From Enhydrobacter sp. (lineage in GTDB: Bacteria; Pseudomonadota; Alphaproteobacteria; Reyranellales; Reyranellaceae), in NCBI GenBank assembly GCA_025808875.1, contig CP075528.1, positions 3,036,473 to 3,100,472 on the forward strand: a stretch of 64,000 bases of DNA, read 5' to 3'. Below the pieces are notes generated by a model. It was not told where the DNA came from. It worked only from the letters and a program-made list of their open reading frames with translations, and ran no database searches. Shown here piece after piece: positions 49,837-58,490 of the stretch. Made by a program: the position numbers and the translations under genes. The first letter of the stretch is position 1. Every line of letters begins with the position of its first letter.

Positions 49837-49856
49837 GTTATCATAGCTCTGATAAC
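49837..49856. promoter_or_regulatory. 20-bp near-palindromic operator upstream of the probable selenoprotein
   Basis: GTTATCATAGCTCTGATAAC is self-complementary except for one base pair (T at 49844 against C at 49849). It stands out as AT-rich in a GC-rich region. On the minus strand it contains TATGAT (49845-49840), a good -10 hexamer, 27 bases before the gene's ATG, though no clear -35 is seen. A dimeric repressor bound here would block the promoter. The regulator is not identifiable. Confidence 0.6.
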
Positions 49857-49914
49857 TTGGCCGCCGCGACGAGATTTTCTCACCCTGTCCATACCCGCGC
49901 GAAGGCGAGCGGCG

Positions 49915-50646
49915 CTATCGCGCGTCGTAGGCGCAGCGGAAGCCGATGTAGACGACGTAGAAGTCGGCCGGCTTCCATTGCATGGCGTCGGCGCGGGTCT
50001 GGGCGGGGCCGTACCACCACGAGCCGCCGGCCGTGAGCGCCTCGTCGCCACGGCGGTCGACCAGCCACTCCCAGACGTTGCCACCCATGTCGTGCAGCCC
50101 GTTCACGCCGCGGCGCGTCGCCCCCACCGGGGCGTGGCGAGGCCATGGATCGGCCAGATTGGTGTTCATGCCGTCGGGGGCGTCGCCCACGGGATAGACA
50201 TAGGTCCGCTCCTTCTCGAATCCGTCACCCGGCGCCTCGCGCATCTCCGTGTAGGCGGCGCGGCGCCACTCGCCCGCGGTCGGCAGCCGGCCGCCGCGCC
50301 AGCGACAATAGTCGGCGGCTTCCTGCCAGGTCACGTGCACCGCCGGTTCGTCCGCCGAATCGGGCTCGCTGCCGAATGGCCGGTACACCGTCCAGCCCGG
50401 CCGACGCTCCCAGCCGGCCCCCCATTCGTGGCCACCGCCGGCCTTCTCGGCCGCAGTGACGAGACCGGTCGCCTGCGCGAACGCGCGAAAGCCGCCGATC
50501 GTCACCTCGGTCGCATCCATGGCGAAGGCGCCGAGGTGCACCGGACCACCGGCCGTCGCATCGGCGGGCGGCGGCGATAGGGCGAGTGCGAGGCCGAGGG
50601 CGGCGGCGTGGATTCCAGCGTTTCGCAGGATCGCGGGCCGCGCCAT
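49915..50646 (-). CDS. Formylglycine-generating enzyme-like (SUMF1 domain) secreted protein
   Basis: A 243-residue protein with a Sec signal (about 30 residues, cut near A-D-A-T) and a SUMF1/FGE-sulfatase fold: M-D-A-T-E-V-T-I-G-G-F near residue 43, P-A-V-H-V-T-W-Q-E-A-A-D-Y-C-R-W near 100, R-L-P-T-A-G-E-W near 120, L-H-D-M-G-G-N-V-W-E-W near 183 and the final G-F-R-C-A. The pair of copper-binding cysteines of true formylglycine-generating enzymes is not evident (only one cysteine remains in the C-terminal part), so it is probably a non-oxidase relative. It lies upstream of the probable selenoprotein on the same strand with a 101-base gap. Confidence 0.86.
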   Translation of the reverse strand: MARPAILRNAGIHAAALGLALALSPPPADATAGGPVHLGAFAMDATEVTIGGFRAFAQATGLVTAAEKAGGGHEWGAGWERRPGWTVYRPFGSEPDSADEPAVHVTWQEAADYCRWRGGRLPTAGEWRRAAYTEMREAPGDGFEKERTYVYPVGDAPDGMNTNLADPWPRHAPVGATRRGVNGLHDMGGNVWEWLVDRRGDEALTAGGSWWYGPAQTRADAMQWKPADFYVVYIGFRCAYDAR

Positions 50647-50652
50647 CGCTCG

Positions 50653-52236
50653 CTAGAACCCCAGCACCTTGGCCTGCACGACGCCCTCGAGTGCCGCGAT
50701 CCGCTCGAGGAGCTCCGGCGAGATCGGCTGGTCGACCTGGACCAACGCGATGGCCGAGCCGCCCGGCTTGTCGCGGCCGAGATGGAAGGTGGCGATGTTC
50801 ACCTTGTGCTCGCCGAGGATCGAGCCCAGCCGGCCGATGAAGCCCGGCTTGTCGTCGTTGGTGATGTAGAGCATGTGCGGGGCGAACTCGGCCTCGATGG
50901 CGATGCCCTTGATCTCGACCATGCGCGGATGGCGGCCGCCGAACAGCGTGCCGGTGACCGAGCGCGTGTACTTGTCGGTCGTCACCGAGAGCCGGATCAT
51001 CGAATGGTAGTCGCTCGGCCGCTCGTGCTTGACCTCGGCGACCTCGATGCCGCGCTCACGGGCGATCACCGGCGCGTTGACCATGTTGACCTGCTCGAGC
51101 TGCGGGCGCAGCACGCCCATCAGCGCGACCTGCGTCAGCGGCTTGACGTTGAGCGCCGCCACGTCGCCCTCGTATTCGATCGACACCGCCTTGATCTCGG
51201 TGTCGGTGAGCTGGCCGGCGAACGAGCCGAGCTTCTCGGCGAGATTCAGGTAGGGCGCCAGCCGCGGCGCGTCCTCGGCCGAGACATTTGGCATGTTGAG
51301 CGAATTGACGATGGCTCCGGTCAGCAGGTAGTCCGCCATCTGCTCGGCGACCTGCAGCGCCACGTTCTCCTGCGCCTCCACCGTCGAGGCGCCGAGATGC
51401 GGCGTGCACACCAGGTTGGGCGCGCCGAACAGCACGTTCTGCCTGGCCGGCTCCTCGGTGAAGACGTCGAAGCCGGCACCGGCGATGTGACCGGAGATCA
51501 GCAGGTCGCGCACCGCCAGCTCGTCGACCAGCCCGCCGCGCGCGCAGTTGACGATGCGCACGCCCTTCTTGGTCTTCATCAGGTTGGCGCGCGACAGGAT
51601 GTTCTTGGTCTGCTCGGTGAGCGGCGTGTGCACGGTGATGAAGTCCGCGCGCGGCAGGAGCTGCTCCAAGGTCACCTTCTCGACGCCCAGCGCTGCGGCG
51701 CGCTCGTCCGACAGGAAGGGATCGTAGGCGACCACCCGCATCTTCAGCCCGAGGGCGCGCTCGGCCACGATCGAGCCGATGTTGCCGCAGCCGATCAGCC
51801 CGAGCGTCTTGAAGCTGAGCTCGGTGCCCATGAAGCGGTTCTTCTCCCACTTGCCGGCCTGCGTGCTGGTGTTGGCGTCGGCCACCTGGCGGGCGACCGC
51901 GAACATCAGCGCGACGGCGTGCTCGGCGGTCGTGATGGCGTTGCCGAACGGCGTGTTCATCACCACCACGCCGTGCGCGGTCGCGGCCTTGATGTCGACG
52001 TTGTCGACGCCGATGCCGGCACGGCCCACGACCTTGAGCTTCTTCGCCTCGGCCAGCACCTCGGCCGTGACCTTGGTCGCCGAGCGGATGGCGAGCCCCT
52101 CGTAGCCGCCGACGATGGCGCGCAGCTCGGCGGGCTTGAGGCCCGGCTTGAAATCGACGTCGCAGCCGCGCTCCGAGAAGATCTCGACGGCGCGCGGAGA
52201 AAGCTCATCGGAGATGAGCACCTTGGGTTTGGCCAT
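50653..52236 (-). CDS. serA: D-3-phosphoglycerate dehydrogenase
   Basis: A 527-residue type I enzyme that oxidises 3-phosphoglycerate to start serine synthesis. The NAD site I-G-C-G-N-I-G-S-I near residue 146, the catalytic arginine in N-C-A-R-G-G near 232-237, the glutamate in F-T-E-E-P-A near 260 and the histidine in C-T-P-H-L-G-A-S-T near 280 are all present. A long C-terminal part holds the intervening (ASB) domain and an ACT domain (M-L-Y-I-T-N-D-D-K-P-G-F near 455) for serine feedback. Its ATG lies 12 bases downstream of the serC stop, so the two form an operon. Confidence 0.95.
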   Translation of the reverse strand: MAKPKVLISDELSPRAVEIFSERGCDVDFKPGLKPAELRAIVGGYEGLAIRSATKVTAEVLAEAKKLKVVGRAGIGVDNVDIKAATAHGVVVMNTPFGNAITTAEHAVALMFAVARQVADANTSTQAGKWEKNRFMGTELSFKTLGLIGCGNIGSIVAERALGLKMRVVAYDPFLSDERAAALGVEKVTLEQLLPRADFITVHTPLTEQTKNILSRANLMKTKKGVRIVNCARGGLVDELAVRDLLISGHIAGAGFDVFTEEPARQNVLFGAPNLVCTPHLGASTVEAQENVALQVAEQMADYLLTGAIVNSLNMPNVSAEDAPRLAPYLNLAEKLGSFAGQLTDTEIKAVSIEYEGDVAALNVKPLTQVALMGVLRPQLEQVNMVNAPVIARERGIEVAEVKHERPSDYHSMIRLSVTTDKYTRSVTGTLFGGRHPRMVEIKGIAIEAEFAPHMLYITNDDKPGFIGRLGSILGEHKVNIATFHLGRDKPGGSAIALVQVDQPISPELLERIAALEGVVQAKVLGF

Positions 52237-52248
52237 TTGCGTGTCTCC

Positions 52249-53415
52249 TCAGGCCGCCTTCGCGCCGAATTCGCGCTCGATCTCGGCGTAGGCCCAGTCG
52301 AGCCAGGGCAGAAGCGCCTCGAGGTCGCTCACCTCGACCGTGGCGCCGCACCAGATGCGCAGGCCCGGCGGCGCGTCGCGATAACTGCCGACGTCGTAGC
52401 CCGCCTTCTCGCCCTCGAGCAGGTCGGCCATCTTCTTGGCCGCCGCCGCCTGCCTGTCGGCCGCCAGCGCCGCAAACCACGGCGCGGCGATGGTGAGGCA
52501 GACCGAGGTGTTGGAGCGGATCGCCTTGTCGGCGGCGAGGAAGCCCGCCCACTGGCGCTCGGCGACGAACTTCTCGAGCACGGCGAGGTTGGCCTCGGAG
52601 CGCGCCATCAGGCCCTTCAGCCCGCCGACGCTCTCGCCCCACTTCAGGCCGTCGATCGCATCCTCGACGCAGAGCAGCGACGGCGTGTTGATGGTGTCGC
52701 CCTTGAAGATCGCCTCGGAGAACTTGCCGCCCGAGGTCATGCGGAAGAGCTTGGGCATCGGCCATGGCGGCATATGGCTCTCCAGCCGCTGCACCGCGCG
52801 CGGGCTCAGAACCAGCATGCCGTGCGCGCCCTCGCCGCCCATCACCTTCTGCCACGACCAGGTCACGACATCGAGCTTGGACCACGGCAGGTCCATGGCG
52901 AAGACCGCCGAGGTGGCGTCGCAGATCGCCAACCCCGCGCGGTCGTCGGCGATCCAGTCGCCGTTGGGCACCTTCACGCCCGACGTCGTGCCGTTCCAGG
53001 TGAAGACCACGTCGTGCGTCCAGTCGACCTGGCCGAGGTCGGGCAGCCGGCCGTAGGGCGCCTTCAGCACCCGCGTATCCTCGAGCTTGAGCTGCTTGAC
53101 CACGTCGGTGACCCAGCCCTCGCCGAAGCTCTCCCAGGCCAGCATGTCGACCGGCCGGGCGCCGAGCAGCGACCACAGCGCCATCTCGACCGCGCCGGTG
53201 TCCGACGCCGGCACGATGGCGATCCTGTAGTCGGCCGGAATGCCGAGAAGCGCACGCGTGCGGTCGACCGCCTCGACGATCTTCTTCTTGCCGAGCTTGG
53301 AACGATGGGACCGCCCGACGGCGGCGTCTTCGAGGGCTTCCGGTGTCCAACCCGGACGCTTCGCGCAGGGACCCGAGGAAAAATCGGGACGCGCCGGACG
53401 CATGTTCGGCTTCAT
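52249..53415 (-). CDS. serC: Phosphoserine aminotransferase
   Basis: A 388-residue fold-type I PLP enzyme converting 3-phosphohydroxypyruvate to O-phosphoserine with glutamate. The opening [15 protein letters not shown] is typical of the alphaproteobacterial form. The PLP lysine is in W-S-W-Q-K-V-M-G-G near 215, preceded by C-D-A-T-S-A-V-F near 190. The ATG at 53415 has GGGAGAGG upstream. A region of about 115 bases separates it from the divergent SGNH gene and should contain both promoters; I see no clear -35/-10 pair there. Confidence 0.95.
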   Translation of the reverse strand: MKPNMRPARPDFSSGPCAKRPGWTPEALEDAAVGRSHRSKLGKKKIVEAVDRTRALLGIPADYRIAIVPASDTGAVEMALWSLLGARPVDMLAWESFGEGWVTDVVKQLKLEDTRVLKAPYGRLPDLGQVDWTHDVVFTWNGTTSGVKVPNGDWIADDRAGLAICDATSAVFAMDLPWSKLDVVTWSWQKVMGGEGAHGMLVLSPRAVQRLESHMPPWPMPKLFRMTSGGKFSEAIFKGDTINTPSLLCVEDAIDGLKWGESVGGLKGLMARSEANLAVLEKFVAERQWAGFLAADKAIRSNTSVCLTIAAPWFAALAADRQAAAAKKMADLLEGEKAGYDVGSYRDAPPGLRIWCGATVEVSDLEALLPWLDWAYAEIEREFGAKAA

Positions 53416-53541
53416 CTACCTCTCCCTTCCAGAAGAGCTGCACTCCGGTGGGGGAGCGTGGCCCGCGGCCCCTATACGGGCGGCGGCGGCGGCCGTCAAT
53501 GCGTGGCGTTTGTCGCAGAATGACATAATGTGTGGGCAAGC

Positions 53542-54771
53542 ATGCGGGGCACTCGGGAGGCGAAATCGGGCAACTGGTCGCGGGCGATCGTGGCCACGCT
53601 GGTCATAGCCGTCGCCTCGCTCGTCGCCGCCGAACTTTCCGCCCGCTGGCTGTTCGCCCTCGAGACCCTGCAGTACCGCCGGCCCTACCAGCCGGTCTTC
53701 GTGTCGGGCGACTACCACTACCTGATGCCCAACGAGCGCCTGCCCTTCGTCCCGGGCGGCCCTGTCGCGATGGGCTATCGCGAGGGCGCCTTCGGATTCC
53801 ACTACGAGCCCGGCACGCCGGCGCCGCGCACCACGACGAGCTTCGCCGACTTCCTGTTCGCCCACGGCATGAGCCGCTACGACGCGGCCGAGGTCGATCG
53901 CATCTCCTGCGCGCAGCCCGACGCGGCGCTGGTCTACGTGCTGGGCGGTTCGGTCGCGCAGGGCTTCGCCTCGTACGATCGCGCCGACACCTGGCACGCG
54001 CGGCTCGAGCAGTCGCTGCGCCGGCGGCTGCGGCGCGACGACGTCTACCTGTTCAACGCCGCGATGGGCGCCTTCGTCTCGCTGCAGGAGCGCCTCGCCT
54101 ACCACGTCGCGGTGGCGCCGCGGCGGTCGAGCCTGGTGCTGTTCGTCAATGGCTACAACGACGTCACCATCCCGGCCAACTCGGGCGTGCGGCCGGGCGA
54201 TCCGTTCCAGCTCGGGCTGCGCTTCAGCCAGCTCTATACCGACGGCTTCATGTGGTGGCTGGCGCGCCACAGCGCGATCGCCCACACGGTACTGCAGAAC
54301 GCGTTCAACGCGCGCGTCGCCGAATACCGGGCGCGACTGGAGACCGACGACGAAGCCTTTCGCCGCCATGCCGAGGCGATCGCCGACACCTACATCGAGA
54401 ACATGGAGGAAGTGCTGGGCGCCTGCGCCGCGCGTGGGCAGGCCTGCCTGGTGGCCGTCCAGCCGGCGCGCTCGCTCACCGCCCGGCACCTCGGCATAGA
54501 GGCCGACGACATTCTCTCGCAACGCCGCATCGTCGAGACCTATCGATTGCTCCTGGAGAAAGTCGCCGGCAGCACCTATCGCGACCGCTTCATCGACCTC
54601 ACCCGCATCTTCGACAAGGGCGAGAAGATGCAGCTCTATCACGATTCGGTGCATCCCAATTTCGCCGGGCACGGGGTGATGGCGACTGCCCTGCTCGCGC
54701 CCGTCCTCGAGGCGCTGCGAACGGCGAGGTCGGTCGGCCCCCTCGCCAACCGCTGCGAGCGGCTGCGCTAG
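53542..54771 (+). CDS. Membrane-anchored SGNH/GDSL hydrolase-like protein
   Basis: A 409-residue protein with an N-terminal membrane anchor (V-A-T-L-V-I-A-V-A-S-L-V-A-A near residue 20) and an SGNH hydrolase domain: nucleophile block V-L-G-G-S-V-A-Q-G-F near 142, F-N-A-A-M-G-A near 178, V-N-G-Y-N-D near 207 and the terminal D-S-V-H-P-N near 373. It probably deacylates or deacetylates an envelope glycan or lipid. Start: ATG 53542 or GTG 53530, neither with a good ribosome site. Its end overlaps the convergent polytopic membrane protein gene. Confidence 0.8.
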   Translation: MRGTREAKSGNWSRAIVATLVIAVASLVAAELSARWLFALETLQYRRPYQPVFVSGDYHYLMPNERLPFVPGGPVAMGYREGAFGFHYEPGTPAPRTTTSFADFLFAHGMSRYDAAEVDRISCAQPDAALVYVLGGSVAQGFASYDRADTWHARLEQSLRRRLRRDDVYLFNAAMGAFVSLQERLAYHVAVAPRRSSLVLFVNGYNDVTIPANSGVRPGDPFQLGLRFSQLYTDGFMWWLARHSAIAHTVLQNAFNARVAEYRARLETDDEAFRRHAEAIADTYIENMEEVLGACAARGQACLVAVQPARSLTARHLGIEADDILSQRRIVETYRLLLEKVAGSTYRDRFIDLTRIFDKGEKMQLYHDSVHPNFAGHGVMATALLAPVLEALRTARSVGPLANRCERLR

Positions 54772-56396
54772 CGCCGCGCCAGTTCGTAGTAGGTGCCGAG
54801 CACCGGGTCGTCGAACAGCGGCCGTGCGACGTAGCGCTCGTGCAGCATGGCGTGGATCGCCGCGGCACGATCGGCCGCCGCCATGGCGCCGAGATGCGCC
54901 GCGAGCTGGTCGACCGTCCAGGTCCAGACATCGGAGATCGCCACGCGCAGGCCGCGATCCAGCGCGAAGTCGATGTCGCGGCGCAGCGCCGCGGCATGCT
55001 CCTGCGGCGTCCATCGCGGATGGCGGATCGCGCCGGCGGTGACGGCGATCCACTTGAAGCGCGGATCGAGCCGGGGGGAGCCGTCCCAGTCCCAGGTGCG
55101 GCTCCACCGGGCGTACTGCCAGACCGTGATCGGCTCGAAACCCCAGTAAACGAACACCGTGCGCTCCGGCGGCAGGCGCTGCTCGAGGCGGGCAAGCGCG
55201 GCCAGCATGGTCGTGTCGCCGCCGCGAAAGCGCGCGAGCTGCGCGGTGTTCCAGAGCAGCGGCACGCAGCTCAGCACCGCGAGCGCCATCGCGAGACGGG
55301 GTCGCTGCAGCAACGCGGCGACCAGCAGCGTCCACGCCACGGTCATGCCGGCCAGCACGTTGACCTGCATCTGCGGATCCTGAGGCTGCGAATAGACGTT
55401 GAATATCTCGCCCGCCGCCATCGTTCCGAGAAAGACGGCGGCGATGGCACGCAGGCGCGGTTCGTGCCGGCGCGGCCACAGCACGACCAACGTCGCCGCC
55501 AGCAGTGCGACCGTGAGCAGCGTCGACAGCGCCAGCGGCAGCGCCGCGCGCCGGGCCGCGGCCGGATCGACGAAGCCGCCGACCAGCAGCAGGTAGTTGC
55601 CGATGCCGGACAGCAGGTTCCACGCCTTCTCCCACGACAGTCCCGCCCAGCCGGTGGCGACACCCTTGCCCGTCCACAACAGGTCGTGCAGGCCGACGGC
55701 GCCGTTGTGGCCGTCCCACAGGAGCTGCACCGCGCCCGCCGTGCCGAGGATGCCGACCAGCAACGCGGCGAACCAGGCGGCGCGCGCCTTGCCGACTCCC
55801 GGCGCGATCGCCAGGGCGAGGACGAGAGCGGGCAAGGTCGGAAACAGCAACCGCCATTCCATCAGCCAGCCGAGCGTGAACAGCGCGCCGACCAGGAACG
55901 CACGACGGGCGGTCGGGCGGTCGAACCACAGTCCGGCCAGCAGCATCGCGCCCAGCACCAGCGCGTAGCCCGGCATGATGTCCTCGCTGATCACCGACAG
56001 CAGCAGCACGAAGCCGGTGCCGAGATGGAACAGCGCCGCCAGGCCCGCCACTCCGGCGCTTCCGGTCAGGCGATGGGCAAAGGCATAGACGAAGGCCGTG
56101 GCGATGCTGGCGAAGAAGGCGTTGAGATAGGCGAACTGCTTCCACGGCAGGCCGCGTGCCACGTCGAGCATATCGAGCCCGCGGCACAGCAGGCCATACA
56201 GAGGAAAGTAGAGATAGTTCGAGGGATCGAGGCGCGCAGTGGCCGGATCGGCGATCCACGGCTCGCCCTGGATCGCCTTGTACATGCCGTTGCTGGTGAC
56301 GATGTGGACGTTCTGCAGCCAGGCGATCAGGCCGCACAGGAAGGCGAGCGACAGGACGAAGGCCAGCGCGAGCTGCCAGCCGAAGCGGATGTTCAT
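54768..56396 (-). CDS. Polytopic membrane protein of unknown function
   Basis: A 542-residue protein with about 10-12 membrane helices in the first 380 residues and a soluble C-terminal domain of about 150. The topology, and the loop after helix 1 with charged residues and D-P-S-N-Y-L-Y-F-P-L-Y, recall GT-C-like glycosyltransferases or lipid-linked sugar handling proteins. No diagnostic D-D or D-E pair is certain. Next genes on the same strand are a cupin, a methyltransferase and a GT2 glycosyltransferase, so an envelope or glycolipid role is likely. Confidence 0.7.
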   Translation of the reverse strand: MNIRFGWQLALAFVLSLAFLCGLIAWLQNVHIVTSNGMYKAIQGEPWIADPATARLDPSNYLYFPLYGLLCRGLDMLDVARGLPWKQFAYLNAFFASIATAFVYAFAHRLTGSAGVAGLAALFHLGTGFVLLLSVISEDIMPGYALVLGAMLLAGLWFDRPTARRAFLVGALFTLGWLMEWRLLFPTLPALVLALAIAPGVGKARAAWFAALLVGILGTAGAVQLLWDGHNGAVGLHDLLWTGKGVATGWAGLSWEKAWNLLSGIGNYLLLVGGFVDPAAARRAALPLALSTLLTVALLAATLVVLWPRRHEPRLRAIAAVFLGTMAAGEIFNVYSQPQDPQMQVNVLAGMTVAWTLLVAALLQRPRLAMALAVLSCVPLLWNTAQLARFRGGDTTMLAALARLEQRLPPERTVFVYWGFEPITVWQYARWSRTWDWDGSPRLDPRFKWIAVTAGAIRHPRWTPQEHAAALRRDIDFALDRGLRVAISDVWTWTVDQLAAHLGAMAAADRAAAIHAMLHERYVARPLFDDPVLGTYYELARR

Positions 56397-56453
56397 CGTG
56401 AAGGCCGCATCATCCCCGACGGAGAGAGGGACCCCGGGATGGCAACGGAAGGC

Positions 56454-56720
56454 TCAATGCTTGCGGCCGAGCAGCACGACGGCGCCCTGCGGCCCGTAGC
56501 TCTCGAAATGCAGGCAACCCCTCGGCATGGCGAAGATCTCGCCCGGCTTGTAGGTCACGGCCTTGCCGTCGCGCGTCAGCGTGAGCACACCCTGCAGCAC
56601 CATCGCCCGGACATCGAAGGGATGGCTGTGCTCGGGATTGACCTTCGCGCCCTGCGTCGTGTTGGTCATGACGTCGTAGCCGTCGCGCTTGAGTTCGGCC
56701 TCGAAAGTCTGGCGGTCCAT
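56454..56720 (-). CDS. Small cupin protein
   Basis: An 88-residue single cupin barrel. N-P-E-H-S-H-P-F-D-V near residue 28-37 and A-M-P-R-G-C-L-H-F near 65-73 supply the metal-binding histidines. The ATG is preceded by GGAGGAGATC. It sits between the methyltransferase and the polytopic membrane protein on the same strand. Reaction or ligand unknown. Confidence 0.84.
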   Translation of the reverse strand: MDRQTFEAELKRDGYDVMTNTTQGAKVNPEHSHPFDVRAMVLQGVLTLTRDGKAVTYKPGEIFAMPRGCLHFESYGPQGAVVLLGRKH

Positions 56721-56729
56721 GATCTCCTC

Positions 56730-57440
56730 CTAGGCGGGCTTGCGCGCCGCCACCGCATATTGCGCCCCGAGCGGCAGCCACGCCAGCGCCCGGTCGATCG
56801 GGGCGAGGAACGGCAGGCCGGGCGGCATGAACATCAGGTAGTCGGTATCGAGCTCGTAGCGCCCGCTGTCGAGCAGGCCATGCCTTACCTCGGCGGCATC
56901 GAGCAGGATGGCGTTTTCGTCGATCGGCGTGCGGGCGATGACGTAGCGCACCAGCGGATTGCGCGGATTGTGCTCGAAAACGTAGAGCCGCCCGCCCGGC
57001 TTCAGGACGCGGCCGAGCTCGGCATAGACGGCGGGCCGGTTGGCCACCGGAACATGATGCAGTACCGCGCTGACGGTCGCGACGTCGAAGCGGCGCTCCG
57101 CGAACGGCGTGCGCGCGCCATCCTGCGCCTCGAGCGTGGGCGGCGTCGCCAACCCGGCCGGCCAGCGGCCCGCCGCCTCGGCAAGCATGCCGGTCGAGAC
57201 GTCGCAGCCGCTGAACTCGGCGCGCGCGCCCATCACGGCGAGCACCCGCATCAGGTCGCCAGCGCCGCAGCCGTAGTCGAGCAGCGCGAGACCGCCGGTC
57301 CTGAGGGCCGGCTCGCGGCGCAGCAACCAGCGCGCCTTGACGGCGATGAACTGGTCGGCCGAGTTGCCCATCATCCGCTTGATCGGATTGTCGAGCCCGC
57401 CGTCGTAGCCCGCAGCGTGCCTGTCGAACTCCGCGCTCAT
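56730..57440 (-). CDS. Class I SAM-dependent methyltransferase
   Basis: A 236-residue methyltransferase with the SAM motif L-D-Y-G-C-G-A-G-D-L near residue 53, G-C-D-V-S near 78, V-S-A-V-L-H-H-V near 120 and V-L-K-P-G-G-R-L-Y near 143. The ATG at 57440 overlaps the stop of the GT2 gene (ATGA). Target unknown; the context suggests a lipid or glycan intermediate. Confidence 0.88.
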   Translation of the reverse strand: MSAEFDRHAAGYDGGLDNPIKRMMGNSADQFIAVKARWLLRREPALRTGGLALLDYGCGAGDLMRVLAVMGARAEFSGCDVSTGMLAEAAGRWPAGLATPPTLEAQDGARTPFAERRFDVATVSAVLHHVPVANRPAVYAELGRVLKPGGRLYVFEHNPRNPLVRYVIARTPIDENAILLDAAEVRHGLLDSGRYELDTDYLMFMPPGLPFLAPIDRALAWLPLGAQYAVAARKPA

Positions 57441-58408
57441 CGGCCGTCGCCGCCCGGACCGCCGACGATCTCGCGGATCATGAACAGCGGTCGGCCCTTG
57501 CTCTGGTCGTAGAGGCGGCCGAGATAGGCGCCGATGATGCCGAGCATCAGGAACTGCATGCCGCCCAGCAGGCCCATCGCCGCCATCAGCGACGTCCAGC
57601 CGGGCAGGTTGTAGCCGAGCATCCAGCCGACGATCGAATAGACGAAGAAGGCGAAGCCGACCGCCGCCATCACCCAGCCGATGGTCATCGAGGCCATCAG
57701 GGGCACGACGGAAAAAGCGGTGATCGCGTCGGCGGCGAACCGCACCATCTTGGAGAGCGGGTACTTGCTCTCGCCCGCCAGCCGCGGCTTGCGGTCGTAG
57801 AGGATCGGCACCTGCCGGCCGCCGATCCAGGCCACCATGCCGCGCACGAAGCGATGGCGCTCGGGCATGGCGAGCAGGAGATCGAGCACCCGCCGCGTCA
57901 TCAGCCGGAAGTCGCCGGTATCGTTGGGGATGTCGACGTCGGTCAGGCGGCCGATCAGGCGGTAGAAGGCGGCCGCGGAGGCGCGCTTGAACAGGCTCTC
58001 GCCCTCGCGCCGGCGGCGCTGACCGTAGACCACGTCTGCCCCGCCCTTGCCGTCGGCGCCGTCCATCAGCGCCATCATGTCGGGCAGCAGCTCGGGCGGG
58101 TCCTGCAGGTCGGCGTCGATGACGAGCACCCGCTCGCCGCGGCACACCGACAGTCCCGCCGTCAGGGCGAGCTGATGGCCGTGGTTGCGCATCAGCCGGA
58201 CGGCGACGATGCGCGGGTCGCGCGCCACCGCCTCGGACATGACGGTCCAGGTGCCGTCGCGCGAGCCGTCGTCGACCAGCACGATCTCCGCGGATGCTGC
58301 CGTCCGGTCGAGCACCGCCGACATTCGCCGGATGAATTCGGGCAGCACGCCTTCCTCGTTGAAGCAGGGCGCCACCACGGACAGGGCGGGACGGGTCGGA
58401 CCGTTCAT
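57437..58408 (-). CDS. Family 2 glycosyltransferase (DPM1/GtrB/ArnC-like)
   Basis: A 323-residue GT2 enzyme. V-V-A-P-C-F-N-E-E-G near residue 12, V-D-D-G-S-R-D-G-T near 43 and D-A-D-L-Q-D-P-P-E near 98 are the nucleotide-sugar and acid motifs; two C-terminal membrane helices (S-M-T-I-G-W-V-M-A-A-V-G near 240, then L-L-G-G-M-Q-F-L-M-L-G) fit the undecaprenyl-phosphate transferase type. It would load a sugar on a lipid carrier for surface modification. The ATG at 58408 is preferred as the homology starts there; upstream in-frame codons add 32 residues without support. Confidence 0.9.
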   Translation of the reverse strand: MNGPTRPALSVVAPCFNEEGVLPEFIRRMSAVLDRTAASAEIVLVDDGSRDGTWTVMSEAVARDPRIVAVRLMRNHGHQLALTAGLSVCRGERVLVIDADLQDPPELLPDMMALMDGADGKGGADVVYGQRRRREGESLFKRASAAAFYRLIGRLTDVDIPNDTGDFRLMTRRVLDLLLAMPERHRFVRGMVAWIGGRQVPILYDRKPRLAGESKYPLSKMVRFAADAITAFSVVPLMASMTIGWVMAAVGFAFFVYSIVGWMLGYNLPGWTSLMAAMGLLGGMQFLMLGIIGAYLGRLYDQSKGRPLFMIREIVGGPGGDGR

Positions 58409-58490
58409 TGTGCGGAAGCCATAACATTCTTCCCTTCCGGCGTCTTTGGGGGAGGCCGAAATGCGCCTATCCTGCCGGTCGGAGGCATCC

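Noticed and set aside
53532..57512. A 1326-residue open frame on the plus strand
   Set aside because: Overlaps five well-supported genes, is R/Q/H-rich without motifs and has no ribosome site; a high-GC shadow frame.
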